A stretch of DNA of 64,000 bases, from contig NZ_QAYE01000003.1 of assembly GCF_003053745.1 (NCBI RefSeq), positions 1 through 64,000 of the forward strand, given 5' to 3'. The position numbers and the translations under genes are program-made. The notes beneath the pieces were generated by a model. That model saw only the letters and a program-made list of their open reading frames with translations. It did not search any database and was not told the DNA's origin. Source of the DNA: Sphingomonas faeni (GTDB lineage: Bacteria; Pseudomonadota; Alphaproteobacteria; Sphingomonadales; Sphingomonadaceae). Below, in pieces: positions 39,470 through 49,090 of the stretch. How positions within the stretch are numbered: position 1 is the stretch's first letter; every line of letters begins with the position of its first letter.

Positions 39470-40402
39470 TTAATTCGTCGGCAAGGCCGAGTGAAACATG
39501 CCCACGACCAGCAGAACGAGGACGAGGGACACAACGCTCGACAGCGCCACAAGGATCGCTGCCGCTTTACGGTTCGTATCGAGGAGGGTCGCGAACAGGG
39601 TCACGTTGCTGGCGATCGGGAACAGGGCGGCAAGTCCGACAATCACGTGGTCGCGTGGACTTAGTACGCCGACGAATGCCGCTTCGAGTGCGAGCGCTGC
39701 GCCGAGCAGTATCAGGCCGGCAACCTGCCTGACCGCGAGGATGCGCGTCATCAGCTTAGGCCGCCAATCGTCACGGCCGGTTTCAGCGAGGTTGAGGCCG
39801 ATAACCGCCATCCCGAGCACGGACACCAAAGTGCTGGCGATCGAGACGATAGGCGCTGCCGCTTCAGGCATCGTCACGCCGCTCCATCTCGCGATGAAGG
39901 AGCCGATGACGACATAGACGAGCGGCACCCGCAACGCCTTGGTCGCGGCCGTTCGCGTACCCTCCTTGGTACGGGCAATGAGGAAGTACCCGATCGTGTT
40001 GCCGTACAGGGCGCTGCCGATATACGCGCAGATCACTGTCGATACGCCCACCTCGCCGAACAACGCCTGGCTGACGGGCACGCCGAAGAACGCGACGTTG
40101 AAGAACGAGAAGGACGCCGACAGCAGTTTGGGGTCGAAGTCGTCGCCGAGCCGCTTGGCCAACCGGTATGCGGGGATGCTCATCAGGGCTGAGACCACGA
40201 ACATCAGCAGCGGTATCACCAACAGCTGTCGTGTTTCCGCACCGAGCACCTTGTCGATGACCAGCAACGGGATGAGGCCGAAGACGAGGACCTCCGAACA
40301 CAGCTTCGCCGCCCAGGGGACGCGCGCGCCGAAAGCCCATGCCAGCAGGATCACGCCGTAGAGCGGCAGCAGCGCCGCTGCGATGTTACCGAGCGCGGTC
40401 AT
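39470..40402 (-). CDS. AEC-family (auxin efflux carrier-like) transporter
   Basis: 310 residues with ten membrane segments in two five-helix halves. Typical pieces are LCSEVLVFGLIPLLVIDKVLG in the first half, SFFNVAFFGVPVSQALFG with the family's N-x2-FxG-P-like break, and LFPIASNVTLFATLLDTNR in the second. Bacterial members export or import malonate, malate or other organic acids. The start overlaps the stop of the FAD enzyme by 4 bp (ATGA), so it probably handles a product or substrate of that enzyme. Confidence 0.85.
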   Translation of the reverse strand: MTALGNIAAALLPLYGVILLAWAFGARVPWAAKLCSEVLVFGLIPLLVIDKVLGAETRQLLVIPLLMFVVSALMSIPAYRLAKRLGDDFDPKLLSASFSFFNVAFFGVPVSQALFGEVGVSTVICAYIGSALYGNTIGYFLIARTKEGTRTAATKALRVPLVYVVIGSFIARWSGVTMPEAAAPIVSIASTLVSVLGMAVIGLNLAETGRDDWRPKLMTRILAVRQVAGLILLGAALALEAAFVGVLSPRDHVIVGLAALFPIASNVTLFATLLDTNRKAAAILVALSSVVSLVLVLLVVGMFHSALPTN

Positions 40403-41892
40403 TGTTGGCGCAGGATATCGTCGACCGCACGACCGGCGCATTCGACGTTGAACCAGACCGCGTTGGTGTCACGCAACTCGCCATTCAGCAATTGGCCGAG
40501 CGCGTACAACCGAGGTGCGTCGCGCGTGGCGGATATGATCCGACACGTCGCCCGATGCGCGATGGCACCGCCGACCGGATGCGGTTGCAGCCATTCCTTC
40601 GCGAGCAGGTCCTTGATCAGCGTCTCCTTCATCTCGTCCAACGCGGTGGCCTGGCCCGTGGCGTTGACGACGATTGGCGTGTCGAGCGTGTCGCCATTCT
40701 CGAACCGGACCGTGAAGCTCGTACCGGTCCCGCTGGGAACGGTTTCATCGATCCGTCCGCGCACGCTGAGCAGTCCGCGCGTCATGGCATCCGCCAAGCG
40801 CCGTGCGTTCGCCATCGGCGTGACGAAGCGCGCCGCAGCGAAATGCGGCGCCAGCCATTGCCCGAACCGTTTCTGGTCGGCGGGGCGCAACAGGTTCCAT
40901 ATTGCCGTCGAGTCATGGCGCGCGGCGGTGAGGATGCGCTGGAACGGTTCGTCTCCGGCTTCCGCTACGGCAATGTCGTGCAGCAAGGCAGCCTTGGCGT
41001 CACCGTCGTAGCGGTCCTCTGCCTGCCAGTCGACCGCGCGTCCGGCAGCAGTCTCGGCTTCAAGACGAAAGAGGCGGAACAGGTCTACCACCGAGAAGGC
41101 GCTGCCCCGCTCGCGGATCAGCCGATGGACGTTTCCAAGCGTAAGGTGCTGACGGTCATAACCTGTCTCGGGCGCCGGAATTTCGACGCGCGGCAACATC
41201 CCCTCCTTCGATATCAGGTGGATGTGACCGCGATGTCCATCGTCGAGCAGTGTCATCACTGCGTCGATGGCACTCAGGCCACTGCCGAGAATAACGACGG
41301 ACTGATCCCGCTCGATCCCCTCGGTCATGCGGTGGGCGGGATAGGGCGAGTCGAAGTAGCCAGGCGTATCGTTCAAATTGCCGAACCGATCCGGATCAGG
41401 CGTGCCGATCGTCAGAAGGACGACGTCCGTCGCGATCGTCGACCCGTTGGCGAGCCGAACCGTCGCCGCGGCATGATCGCCCTCGATGGCGATAGCTTCC
41501 TCGCGGTGGACTTGGACATCGATACCGGCGGTCCGCGCCTGATCGAGCGCACGGTCGAGAACCTCTTGCATATAGACGCGGTATTCGCGGCGTTGCGGGT
41601 ATTCCACGCCATCGGGATCGAGCAGCGCGCTCGATGCCGCGCGCCGAGTCTCCAGCCAGGTTCGGAAATGACCCGGCTCGCGGTCGTACAGTCCCATAAG
41701 ACGGGATTCCGTGTTCAGGAGATGGCCCGGCTGTTCCGTGCCGAACGCCAACCCGCGCGCGAGTTCATCGTCGCGCTCGATTAGATGGATGCTCCACCCT
41801 TCGCCTGGATCATAACATAGCCGCGTTACCGCTTCGGCGAACGCAGCGACCCCGCAGGCGCCCATGCCGATAATTGTCAATGTTTTCGGCAT
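40399..41892 (-). CDS. FAD/NAD(P)-binding oxidoreductase, YdhS-like
   Basis: 497 residues. The N-terminal dinucleotide motif is LTIIGMGACGVAAFAEAVTR (G-x-G-x2-G), followed by GLAFGTEQPGHLLNTESRLM, typical of the FAD-NAD(P)-binding group around Escherichia coli YdhS. A second nucleotide motif is SVVILGSGLSAIDAVMTLLD (about 195). PMANARRLADAM and VNATGQATALDE follow. There is no signal peptide. The substrate is unknown. It overlaps the AEC transporter gene. The ATG at 41892 is preferred over one 18 codons upstream because homology starts at MPKTLTIIG. Confidence 0.82.
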   Translation of the reverse strand: MPKTLTIIGMGACGVAAFAEAVTRLCYDPGEGWSIHLIERDDELARGLAFGTEQPGHLLNTESRLMGLYDREPGHFRTWLETRRAASSALLDPDGVEYPQRREYRVYMQEVLDRALDQARTAGIDVQVHREEAIAIEGDHAAATVRLANGSTIATDVVLLTIGTPDPDRFGNLNDTPGYFDSPYPAHRMTEGIERDQSVVILGSGLSAIDAVMTLLDDGHRGHIHLISKEGMLPRVEIPAPETGYDRQHLTLGNVHRLIRERGSAFSVVDLFRLFRLEAETAAGRAVDWQAEDRYDGDAKAALLHDIAVAEAGDEPFQRILTAARHDSTAIWNLLRPADQKRFGQWLAPHFAAARFVTPMANARRLADAMTRGLLSVRGRIDETVPSGTGTSFTVRFENGDTLDTPIVVNATGQATALDEMKETLIKDLLAKEWLQPHPVGGAIAHRATCRIISATRDAPRLYALGQLLNGELRDTNAVWFNVECAGRAVDDILRQQ

Positions 41893-42160
41893 GATATCCC
41901 GTTCACTGAGGAACGGCGACAACGCGTGGGCGCTGTTTCGTGCCACGGCGAACGTGAAAATTTTGTCACAATTTTTTCTCGTTCAGATCGTCAACCGTAG
42001 CACGTCACGCCAGAGCGCGATCGTTCGCAGTGCAGCTATTAGTATGTCAGCCACTTTTCTTAGCGACGTACAGTACAGCTGAACGATTGTGCGAAAGGTG
42101 CGTGATCAGAAGAGTGGCCGCTTCTGGACAACGTTACTTTACCGGAGTCCAAACCCGGTA
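41893..42160. other. Intergenic spacer of 268 bp, promoter region
   Basis: The spacer is richer in A and T than the flanks near 41950-41975 (AAAATTTTGTCACAATTTTT), which may be the promoter of the FAD enzyme gene. TGTCACAATTTTTTCTC contains no repeated motif seen elsewhere. There are no FixJ-like or FNR-like boxes. Confidence 0.35.
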
Positions 42161-42985
42161 TCACGCAAACGGTTCGTCACCCTCGATCTTCGTCCGAAGC
42201 ATCAGGCGGCCGCATGCGGGGTCATAAGGTTCGGCACGGTGCATCGTTCCGGTGTTGTCCCACATGACGAGGTCACCAGTTTTCCAGGCATGGCTGTAGC
42301 TGAACTCGTCGCGCGTCGCCCATTCGCGCAAGCCAACCAGCAGCGCGCTGCTGTCTTTCGGGTCCAGTCCGACCACGTTGCGGGCGGTGCAGCCGAGGAT
42401 CAGCGATCTGCGTCCCGAGGCGTGCGTCCACACCAGGGGCAACTCCTTCTCGCCGAGCGCCTGCATCGCCGTCAGCATGTCGAGGCTGGGTTCAGGGCGG
42501 TAGTAGAACAGCGATGCCCAAGGTGCATGGACGACGCGCAGGGGATCGTATTCCGCTTGTTTAGCGGCGGGCAGGGCGTCGTAGGCCGCATAGGTGTTGC
42601 AGAAACCGGTGTTGCCCCCGCTCGGTGCCGGCACGACGCAGGACAGGAGCGAAGCGAGGATCGGCACGTCGCTGTTGGTGCCGTCGATATGCCAGTAGAG
42701 CGAACCCTTCAGGAACTCTGCCGTCGCCGGGTTCTGCTTCGCATCGAGCGAAATCTTTGTGGTGGTCTTGCCATCGCCGCCTTCCGACGCTGGCATGCCA
42801 AGCGTCCGGGTGAAGGCGATTTGTTCGGCTTCGGTGAAGTGGATCTCGGGGAAAATCAGCACGCCGCGAGCCTCAAGCAGCGCGCGGATATCCTTGGCGA
42901 GATGACCCGCAAGTAAGCTGGTCTTGTCGTTGAGGACGCGGCTGGCGATGGCGTCCTTCACGATCTCGGTGCGTAGCGTCGTCAT
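42161..42985 (-). CDS. TauD/TfdA-family 2-oxoglutarate dioxygenase
   Basis: 274 residues of the jelly-roll Fe(II)/2-oxoglutarate family. The metal triad is visible: YWHIDGTNSD (His-x-Asp, about residue 98), and the distal His in GTMHRAEPYDP followed by Arg in RLMLRTK that holds 2-oxoglutarate. RGVLIFPEIHFTEAEQIAF is the usual N-terminal half. The substrate (taurine, aryloxyalkanoate, other) cannot be told. It lies 24 bp after the DUF2147 gene on the same strand. Confidence 0.88.
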   Translation of the reverse strand: MTTLRTEIVKDAIASRVLNDKTSLLAGHLAKDIRALLEARGVLIFPEIHFTEAEQIAFTRTLGMPASEGGDGKTTTKISLDAKQNPATAEFLKGSLYWHIDGTNSDVPILASLLSCVVPAPSGGNTGFCNTYAAYDALPAAKQAEYDPLRVVHAPWASLFYYRPEPSLDMLTAMQALGEKELPLVWTHASGRRSLILGCTARNVVGLDPKDSSALLVGLREWATRDEFSYSHAWKTGDLVMWDNTGTMHRAEPYDPACGRLMLRTKIEGDEPFA

Positions 42986-43009
42986 GTCATGCTCCTGCGA
43001 TGCGGGGGG

Positions 43010-43441
43010 TCAGCGCGCTGGTTGCCACGTCGGTCCACGGCACAGGAATGCGACGCATCCCTCGACCTTCAGCGTGCCGTCGGGGTTGCGGGCGAGCTTC
43101 GCCGTGTAGGTCTTGCCGCTGTCGGGATTGTAGATCTTGCCCTTCCAGACCGATCCCGCGTCGGTGAACCCGGTCAGGATGAAGCTGCCTTCGATCGGGT
43201 TGCGGCATTTGGACGGGTCGGGGTTGGCGATGTCGGTGGTCGGCTTGCCGGGTTCGTGCTTGAGGATCTTGACGATCCTGCCGCAGACCGCCGGGCCGCA
43301 CGGCTCGATCCGGACCAGCGCCTTGCCCCCGTCGGTGAGCCAGGTGCCGATCACCGGCGTCGCGGCGATCGCGCCCGATGCCGAGCCGATCAGGAGCCCC
43401 GCGAGCGTGCCTGCGCCAAGCTTACGGAATATCGCCATCAT
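43010..43441 (-). CDS. DUF2147 exported protein
   Basis: 143 residues. A signal peptide (FRKLGAGTLAGLLIGSASGA, cleaved after AIAA) precedes the DUF2147 pattern: PVIGTWLTDGGKALVRIEPC, CGRIVKI, SVWKGKIYNPDSGKTYTAK and LKVEGCVAFLCRGPTW. It should be periplasmic with a lipocalin-like fold and disulfides. The function of the family is unknown; it is often membrane-stress related. Possibly co-transcribed with the dioxygenase. Confidence 0.85.
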   Translation of the reverse strand: MMAIFRKLGAGTLAGLLIGSASGAIAATPVIGTWLTDGGKALVRIEPCGPAVCGRIVKILKHEPGKPTTDIANPDPSKCRNPIEGSFILTGFTDAGSVWKGKIYNPDSGKTYTAKLARNPDGTLKVEGCVAFLCRGPTWQPAR

Positions 43442-43583
43442 TCTATCTCCCAAGCGCCGCCGCCCAGACTAGCCAAAGCGAGGCACGCCGTTTGTCGACC
43501 GGGACGATCCCGGCGGTCCGTACAAAGCAGTGGGTGATGGAGGCGCGATGGAGCGACGGTGTTGAAACGGCGAACGTGTCAGG

Positions 43584-44729
43584 TCAGAGGGGTAGCCATA
43601 CCGAGAAGCACGCACCGGATCGGTCGACGCGGTTCTTCGCCATGATACGCCCGCCATGCGCCTCGGTGATCTTCGCGGCGAGCGTCAGGCCGACGCCGCT
43701 GCCGGGGCGACCGGCCAGCCTGTCGCTGCCGGCGCGCCAGAACGGCATGAACATGCGCGCCTCGTCGTCGATCGCAAAACCGTCGCCCTCATCGGTCACG
43801 CTGACGATCGCGTGGCCGGACGCGCTGAAGACGGCGACGTCGATCCGGCTGCGATCGGGGGCGTGCTTGATCGCGTTGGTGAGGATGTTGGTCATTACCT
43901 GCATCAATCGGACCGGATCGCCGTGCGCCATTGCCGTCTCGTACGACTCGACGATCGTGACGCTGCGCTCGCTCGCCGATCCTCGGAGATCGCCGACCGC
44001 CAGACCGAGCAACACCGCCAGATCGACCGGGCGCCGGTCGAGATCGAGTTCGCCCGCATCGGCATGCGCGAGCGTTCGCAGGTCCTCCACCAGATGCGAG
44101 AGGTGCTCGACCTGGCGGAGCAGTCGGTCGGCCTCGCCGGTCGCGGGATCGATCACGCCGTCGGCCAGCCCGTGCAGTCGCCCTTTCAAGATCGTCAGCG
44201 GGGTGCGCAGTTCGTGCGCGATGCCCGCGGTCAGGACGGTGCGTTCGCGTTCGTATGCGTCGATGTCTGCCGCCATCCGGTTGAAGCTCTCGATCAGCTC
44301 GCCGGTTTCGCCCGAGGTGCTGCCGCGCTCCACCCGCACCGATCGGTCTCCGGCGGAGACGCGCGCGGCGGCGTTCGCGACGGCGGTGATCGGCCGGCTG
44401 ATCCGGCGCGCGAAGACCATCGCCACCCCGCCACCGACCAGGATCGAGACCAGCGCGATCGTCGCGACGAACCCTAGATCGGTGAGCGCGGGGGCCTTCG
44501 CGCCATAGCGATCGAACAGGTCGAAATAGCGATCGCTGCCCTCCTGATGCGTCCGCACCAGCAGTTCCAGCTGCTCGCGTGCCTTGGGCGGCATGTGGTG
44601 CGTGGTGACGCTCAGCCGGTAATGGACGGCGGCGATATAGGCGACCATGCCGAGCAGCATCGTGATGATCGTCGTCGCTGCGGCGAGCACGACCATCCGC
44701 GTGACGATGCGGTTCAGGAGGCGGGCCAC
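43584..44729 (-). CDS. Membrane sensor histidine kinase, BaeS-like
   Basis: 381 residues: a first membrane segment (about 12-35), a short periplasmic part with YRLSVTTHHMPPKAREQLEL, a second segment (about 85-105), HAMP (RRISRPITAVANAAARVSAGD), dimer helix with the phospho-His in LTAGIAHELRTPLTILKGRL, and a HATPase domain with NILTNAIKHA, DEGDGFAID and GSGVGLTLAAK. It pairs with the regulator whose gene overlaps its start by 16 bp. The sensing of envelope stress is the family expectation. Confidence 0.9.
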   Translation of the reverse strand: MARLLNRIVTRMVVLAAATTIITMLLGMVAYIAAVHYRLSVTTHHMPPKAREQLELLVRTHQEGSDRYFDLFDRYGAKAPALTDLGFVATIALVSILVGGGVAMVFARRISRPITAVANAAARVSAGDRSVRVERGSTSGETGELIESFNRMAADIDAYERERTVLTAGIAHELRTPLTILKGRLHGLADGVIDPATGEADRLLRQVEHLSHLVEDLRTLAHADAGELDLDRRPVDLAVLLGLAVGDLRGSASERSVTIVESYETAMAHGDPVRLMQVMTNILTNAIKHAPDRSRIDVAVFSASGHAIVSVTDEGDGFAIDDEARMFMPFWRAGSDRLAGRPGSGVGLTLAAKITEAHGGRIMAKNRVDRSGACFSVWLPL

Positions 44730-45409
44730 AGGCGATATCCCATCCCGCGCACCGGTTCGATCATGTCGATGCAGCCCGCCGCCGCCAGCTTCTGGCGCAG
44801 TTTCGACAGGTGGCTGTCGACCACCCGGTCATAGGCGTCGCTGTCGGGCGACGCCGCCTCGAGCAGTTCGGCACGTGAAAAGGCACGGCGCGGCTGGCGT
44901 GCCATGTACGCGAGAATCTCGAACTCGCTCGGGGTCAGCGGGATGCGGGCGGGCTCGTCGCCCTCGGCGTTGCGGCAACTGACGACGCGCGCGTCAAGTT
45001 CGATCAACAACGTGCCGACCGACAGCGTCCGCCGGTTGGTCGCGCCCTGAGCCCGACGCAGTACTGCACGGATGCGCTCGACGACCTCCGACGGGTTGAA
45101 CGGCTTCACGACGTAATCGTCCGCGCCGATCCGGAGCGACGACAGCTTGGTCACTTCGTCGTCGTGCGCGGTAATCATGATGACCGGCGTGTCGGCGCGG
45201 CGGCGGATCGTCGTCAGTACGTCGAGCCCGTCGCCACCAGGCAGGCCGATGTCGAGCAGCATCAGCACCGGGTTCGACTGGGCATGCGCGCGGATCGCGT
45301 CCTGTACGGTACCCGCCTTCACCACCTCGAAGCCGGCGCGCTCGACATAGGCCGCGAGCAGTTCGGCGATCTCGCGCTCGTCCTCGACGATCAGGATACG
45401 GTCGGTCAC
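44714..45409 (-). CDS. OmpR-type response regulator, BaeR-like
   Basis: 231 residues: receiver domain (ILIVEDEREIAELLAAYVER, phospho-Asp in LMLLDIGLPGGDGLDVL, Lys in YVVKPFNPSEVVERI) and a winged-helix output (IPLTPSEFEILAYMARQPRR, then DRVVDSHLSKLRQKLA). Its gene is the first of the two-component operon. The neighbouring small barrel protein is transcribed divergently 178 bp away and could be a target. Confidence 0.92.
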   Translation of the reverse strand: MTDRILIVEDEREIAELLAAYVERAGFEVVKAGTVQDAIRAHAQSNPVLMLLDIGLPGGDGLDVLTTIRRRADTPVIMITAHDDEVTKLSSLRIGADDYVVKPFNPSEVVERIRAVLRRAQGATNRRTLSVGTLLIELDARVVSCRNAEGDEPARIPLTPSEFEILAYMARQPRRAFSRAELLEAASPDSDAYDRVVDSHLSKLRQKLAAAGCIDMIEPVRGMGYRLWPAS

Positions 45410-45586
45410 TTGATGTTCCTCGGCTCATTCGATTGTCAGGGCTTTTGCCGCGAAGTGTGGACGAACGATGGAGGCGGCGCTCCATCGTTCGTCCATCATA
45501 CCCACGACGCGTCTTCATCGCCGTCCGGCATCAGCCTGTTCGACCCCGCCAGCCCAAGGCGGGAACCACTCGAAAGGCCTTATCCC

Positions 45587-46261
45587 ATGACTCGTTTCGT
45601 TTTCGCCAGCCTGATCGCTCTTGGTGCGGCCGCGTCGCTTTCGTCCGTCGCGCAGGCGCAGGACGAACCCGCGCGCGGCATCTATGCGGTGGCGCGCGCC
45701 GGTGCCTCGGTCAATTCCGAGCAGAAGTTCGACGTCGACTCGCTGCCGTCGCAATTCGACGACAAGACCAAGTACAAGACCGGGCTGACCGGCGAGATCG
45801 GCGGCGGCTACGACTTCGGGATGTTCCGCGTCGAGCAGACGATCGGCTATAACGGCAACAGCCTCAACCTGAAGGACCTGGGCACGGACAATCTGCCGGC
45901 GTCGGGTCGCACGCGGTCGTACAACGTCAGCGTGTCGGGCTATGTCGATATCCCGCTCCATGCCGTGTTCGTGCCGTATCTCGGTGGCGGCATCGGCGCG
46001 TCGCGGGTCGACGCGAACCTCTCCCGCACCGGTGCGAACGGACTGAGCAGCAGCTATGCCGGCAAGGACTGGGGCATGACGTGGCACGGCGACGCGGGCA
46101 TCGGCATCAACGTCGCGCCGAAGACCACGATCGAGGTCGGCGGTCGGTATTCGCAGACCAGCAAGCTCGCATTCGACGGCCAGGATGCGGGTGCCGCCAC
46201 GCGCTACGAACCCAAGCCGCGCACGCTGTCCGGCACGATCGGCGTCCGCCACATCTTCTGA
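45587..46261 (+). CDS. Small outer-membrane beta-barrel protein
   Basis: 224 residues. A signal peptide (RFVFASLIALGAAASLSSVA, cleaved after QAQ) leads to an OmpA-like/Omp25-type eight-stranded barrel: GIYAVARAGASVNSEQKFD, GEIGGGYDFGMFRVEQTIGY, VFVPYLGGGIGASRVDANLS and the C-terminal LSGTIGVRHIF ending in Phe. It is transcribed divergently from the two-component genes. It probably stabilises the outer membrane or forms a narrow pore. Confidence 0.85.
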   Translation: MTRFVFASLIALGAAASLSSVAQAQDEPARGIYAVARAGASVNSEQKFDVDSLPSQFDDKTKYKTGLTGEIGGGYDFGMFRVEQTIGYNGNSLNLKDLGTDNLPASGRTRSYNVSVSGYVDIPLHAVFVPYLGGGIGASRVDANLSRTGANGLSSSYAGKDWGMTWHGDAGIGINVAPKTTIEVGGRYSQTSKLAFDGQDAGAATRYEPKPRTLSGTIGVRHIF

Positions 46262-46270
46262 GAAAGGCTT

Positions 46271-46303
46271 CGCCCCGCTCGCAGACGAGCGCGATCCGGG
46301 GCG
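46271..46303 (+). terminator. Hairpin after the barrel-protein gene
   Basis: CGCCCCG pairs with CGGGGCG, enclosing an inner CTCG/CGAG stem, 10 bp after the stop. TTGT follows 4 bp later but there is no strong T run. Confidence 0.5.
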
Positions 46304-46399
46304 ACCTTGTTCCCCAATTCTCTTAAGGAGGCAGCGCATGCCGATCCAGATTCCGATCGTCATTTGCGATGCTCAGATGGCGCAAGCTTGCCGGGTAGC

Positions 46400-46664
<265 letters not shown>

Positions 46665-47130
46665 GATTGTCTCCTTCACGCCGGCTATCAAAGCTCGACC
46701 TTCCGGTTCCAGATGGGCTTACAGCGTCACGAGCATTAGACGCCGATCACGACATGAGCTTATCGTATTTACTCATGAATACAGGTGTGATCATTTTGGT
46801 TGGCGCAGGCCTATGCCGATAATCGATGAGGGTGTCGGCGGAAGCGGTCTGGCCGCTTTTGACTGCCCACTGTCCATTACAACCCCGTCGCAATACACAC
46901 GATGGTCGCCAATCAGTGTTGTCGACGGTGTATTGCGATGATCGAGGGGCTGCCGTCCGAACTCACCTGTTTGACGCACATTCATGTTTACGACCGGGTT
47001 TTTCGCACATCTGACCACTGTGAGGAAAGCGGCCCGGCCGCTTACGGACGACGCTCAGGATAAAGCAGCCGTTTGTTAATATGGTGGGGAAGGGCATCAG
47101 CAACCTAAGTCGTTCTTGCCGTACTTGCAG
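46665..47130. other. Spacer of 466 bp without recognisable gene
   Basis: No frame with coding character, no tRNA and no long repeat is seen. The composition is clearly less GC-rich than the surroundings. GCGGTCTGGCCGC (46848) and GCGGCCCGGCCGC (47031) are short self-complementary stretches of unknown meaning. The stretch marks the join between the stress region and the carbohydrate locus. Confidence 0.5.
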
Positions 47131-48708
47131 TTACTTGTGGCGCAGTTCCACCATCGCGACGTCGTGCTCGCGCATTGGTAGCATCAGTCGATAAGGCTGT
47201 CCCGCGCGGACATGAATGGTGCTGATGAGCGGAGCGTCGGTCGTGACGCTTTGCAGTTTTTGCAGTTGCGCATCAGTCAACTTGGCGGGGCGGCCCATTT
47301 CCAGGTAGGTCGAATACGCGTCGTTCTGCTGGAAACCGATGCGCCGCGTCCGTAGCTGGTATGATCCCGGCTTCAATCCTGTCAGGTCGAGCGTGAGCGG
47401 CGTGGTCAGTGCAGGCTTGCGCAGCTTGGTAAAGAACGGGCGATTGCTGACGGGCTGATTTGGCAACACCTCTCGCCAGGCCAGTACCTGCAATGTTCCA
47501 TCCTTCAATGCTACGATGGTCTGATCGTCACCGGTGGGCAATTCGCGGTCGCCGAGATCCGCCAGATACTTGTACGCGAACCACGATGCCTTGCGCACGC
47601 CTTGCGGCGTCATCAATCCGAAGCCGCCCTCGAACGGTCGGGCTTGTGGGCCTGGCTCTTCGAACAAGTCGCTGTACGTCCAGTAACTCATGCCCTGTGC
47701 CAGCCCTTCGGTCCGACGCAGCTTCGACAAGATGTACGCAGCGCTTAGATAATCATCGTGAATGGGATCGCGCGGGCTGTAGCTGGTACTCCATTCGGTG
47801 AAAAAAAGCGGAAGGCTGGATCGCCCGGCGGCTTCCATTTCCTTGCGAACCTTACGCACGTCGCGAACAATAGCATCCGGATCACGCGAGAGTTTGTTGT
47901 CGTCCCCGCCCTTTTCGTCCAGAAAGCCGCCTTCGACGCCGTAGGTGTGCGTAGTTATGAAGTCTACAGGAACGCTGGTCGTCTTTGCGTATGCGAGAAA
48001 TTCGGGAATCCATGCCGCGCCGGCGGTCGATGGTCCACCGATGCGCAACTGTGAGTCGATCGCCTTGATCGTACGCGCCGTCCGGGCATAATAATCGAAA
48101 TACGCCTGCTGGTCCGCTTTCTCCCAGAAATCGTTGAGGTTCGGCTCGTTCCAGAATTCGAAATACCAACTGCGTACTTCCTTCGCCCCATAGCGCGACA
48201 CCGCATGCCGAACGAACGCATCGATCAAAGCCGTCCATTTTGCGGGCTCTGGGTGGGACGTATTACCCTTCCAGTAAAAGAGCGTTTGGTCGGATTGTTT
48301 CATGCCGTCGGGCGTGAAGCCGAGTTCCACAAACGGCTTCAAGTCCATCTTCAACAAATTATCATACAGATAATCAGTGCGACGCCAGTCATAGACGGGT
48401 TTGCCGGCAACTTCCCGATACACATGCAGTTGATCGGCAAAGATATTGTGGAAGCGAATGTGTCGAAAGCGAAGTTCCTTCTGGACAGTTCGCAGTTGCT
48501 TCAGACTATCAGGACGGATGAGCGTGCCCGGATAATCTGCGCCGACGGACATTTCCGCCATTCGATTTCGCGGTTGGGTTTTACCTTGAACATTCACCGT
48601 AATGACGCGGGGCGCAGTCTTTTGCGCGATCGCGTCACTTGGAACTGAGACGCCTAGAACGATCCCGGTTGCCAATGCGGATACCTGTGCTGCGTACCGA
48701 AAATGCAT
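47131..48708 (-). CDS. GH39 beta-xylosidase-like glycosidase, exported
   Basis: 525 residues with a signal peptide (AAQVSALATGIVLGVSVPSD, ending near AIAQ). The GH39 barrel shows RFHNIFADQLHVYRE, the acid/base Glu in WYFEFWNEPNLNDFWEKADQ and the nucleophile Glu in PLFFTEWSTSYSPRDP. GGPSTAGAAWIPEFLAYA and THTYGVEGGF are also typical. A C-terminal beta domain follows from about 400. GH39 enzymes release xylose from oligosaccharides. It is divergent from the TonB receptor operon and probably belongs to the same locus. Confidence 0.88.
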   Translation of the reverse strand: MHFRYAAQVSALATGIVLGVSVPSDAIAQKTAPRVITVNVQGKTQPRNRMAEMSVGADYPGTLIRPDSLKQLRTVQKELRFRHIRFHNIFADQLHVYREVAGKPVYDWRRTDYLYDNLLKMDLKPFVELGFTPDGMKQSDQTLFYWKGNTSHPEPAKWTALIDAFVRHAVSRYGAKEVRSWYFEFWNEPNLNDFWEKADQQAYFDYYARTARTIKAIDSQLRIGGPSTAGAAWIPEFLAYAKTTSVPVDFITTHTYGVEGGFLDEKGGDDNKLSRDPDAIVRDVRKVRKEMEAAGRSSLPLFFTEWSTSYSPRDPIHDDYLSAAYILSKLRRTEGLAQGMSYWTYSDLFEEPGPQARPFEGGFGLMTPQGVRKASWFAYKYLADLGDRELPTGDDQTIVALKDGTLQVLAWREVLPNQPVSNRPFFTKLRKPALTTPLTLDLTGLKPGSYQLRTRRIGFQQNDAYSTYLEMGRPAKLTDAQLQKLQSVTTDAPLISTIHVRAGQPYRLMLPMREHDVAMVELRHK

Positions 48709-49090
48709 TCTGTGCTACCCCGCTGAGCCCGTCGACGTACGATAATAGCCTTACCAAGGCAATTTCATGGTGCCGGAACAAGAGCCTGCCGTTTTTTTTG
48801 AGTGCCGGAGCGGCGAAGCAGGGCCGGCAATATCCAGGCCACGGCTCGTGGCGCGACAGGCGAAATTTGGAGTGATGGCAGCGAGATGAGGGGTAATTGT
48901 GACGAAGCCGCGCGTTTGGCGGCAGTCCAAGGGACCTCACCACGACGGCGAGGCAGGCTGCATAAAAAATGACATTATTCAATTGTCCTATAATAATGTT
49001 AGGGCTAACGGCGGCGTAGAAGCATCGTGACGAGAAGATGCAGCTAGAGGATGTGGCGTCCCAAAGGGTGTTGCATAATGGGGGGGATTT
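48709..49090. other. Divergent promoter region between GH39 and TonB-receptor genes
   Basis: 382 bp, AT-rich near 48960-49010. It contains the inverted repeat at 48972 and a TATAAT-like sequence at 48990. No coding frame is convincing. Confidence 0.5.
48972..48999. promoter_or_regulatory. Palindrome ACATTATT-N12-AATAATGT, candidate operator
   Basis: A perfect 8-bp inverted repeat whose right arm overlaps a TATAATAAT promoter-like sequence, 92 bp before the TonB-receptor start. Its position suggests repressor binding. The regulator is not in the window. Confidence 0.45.
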
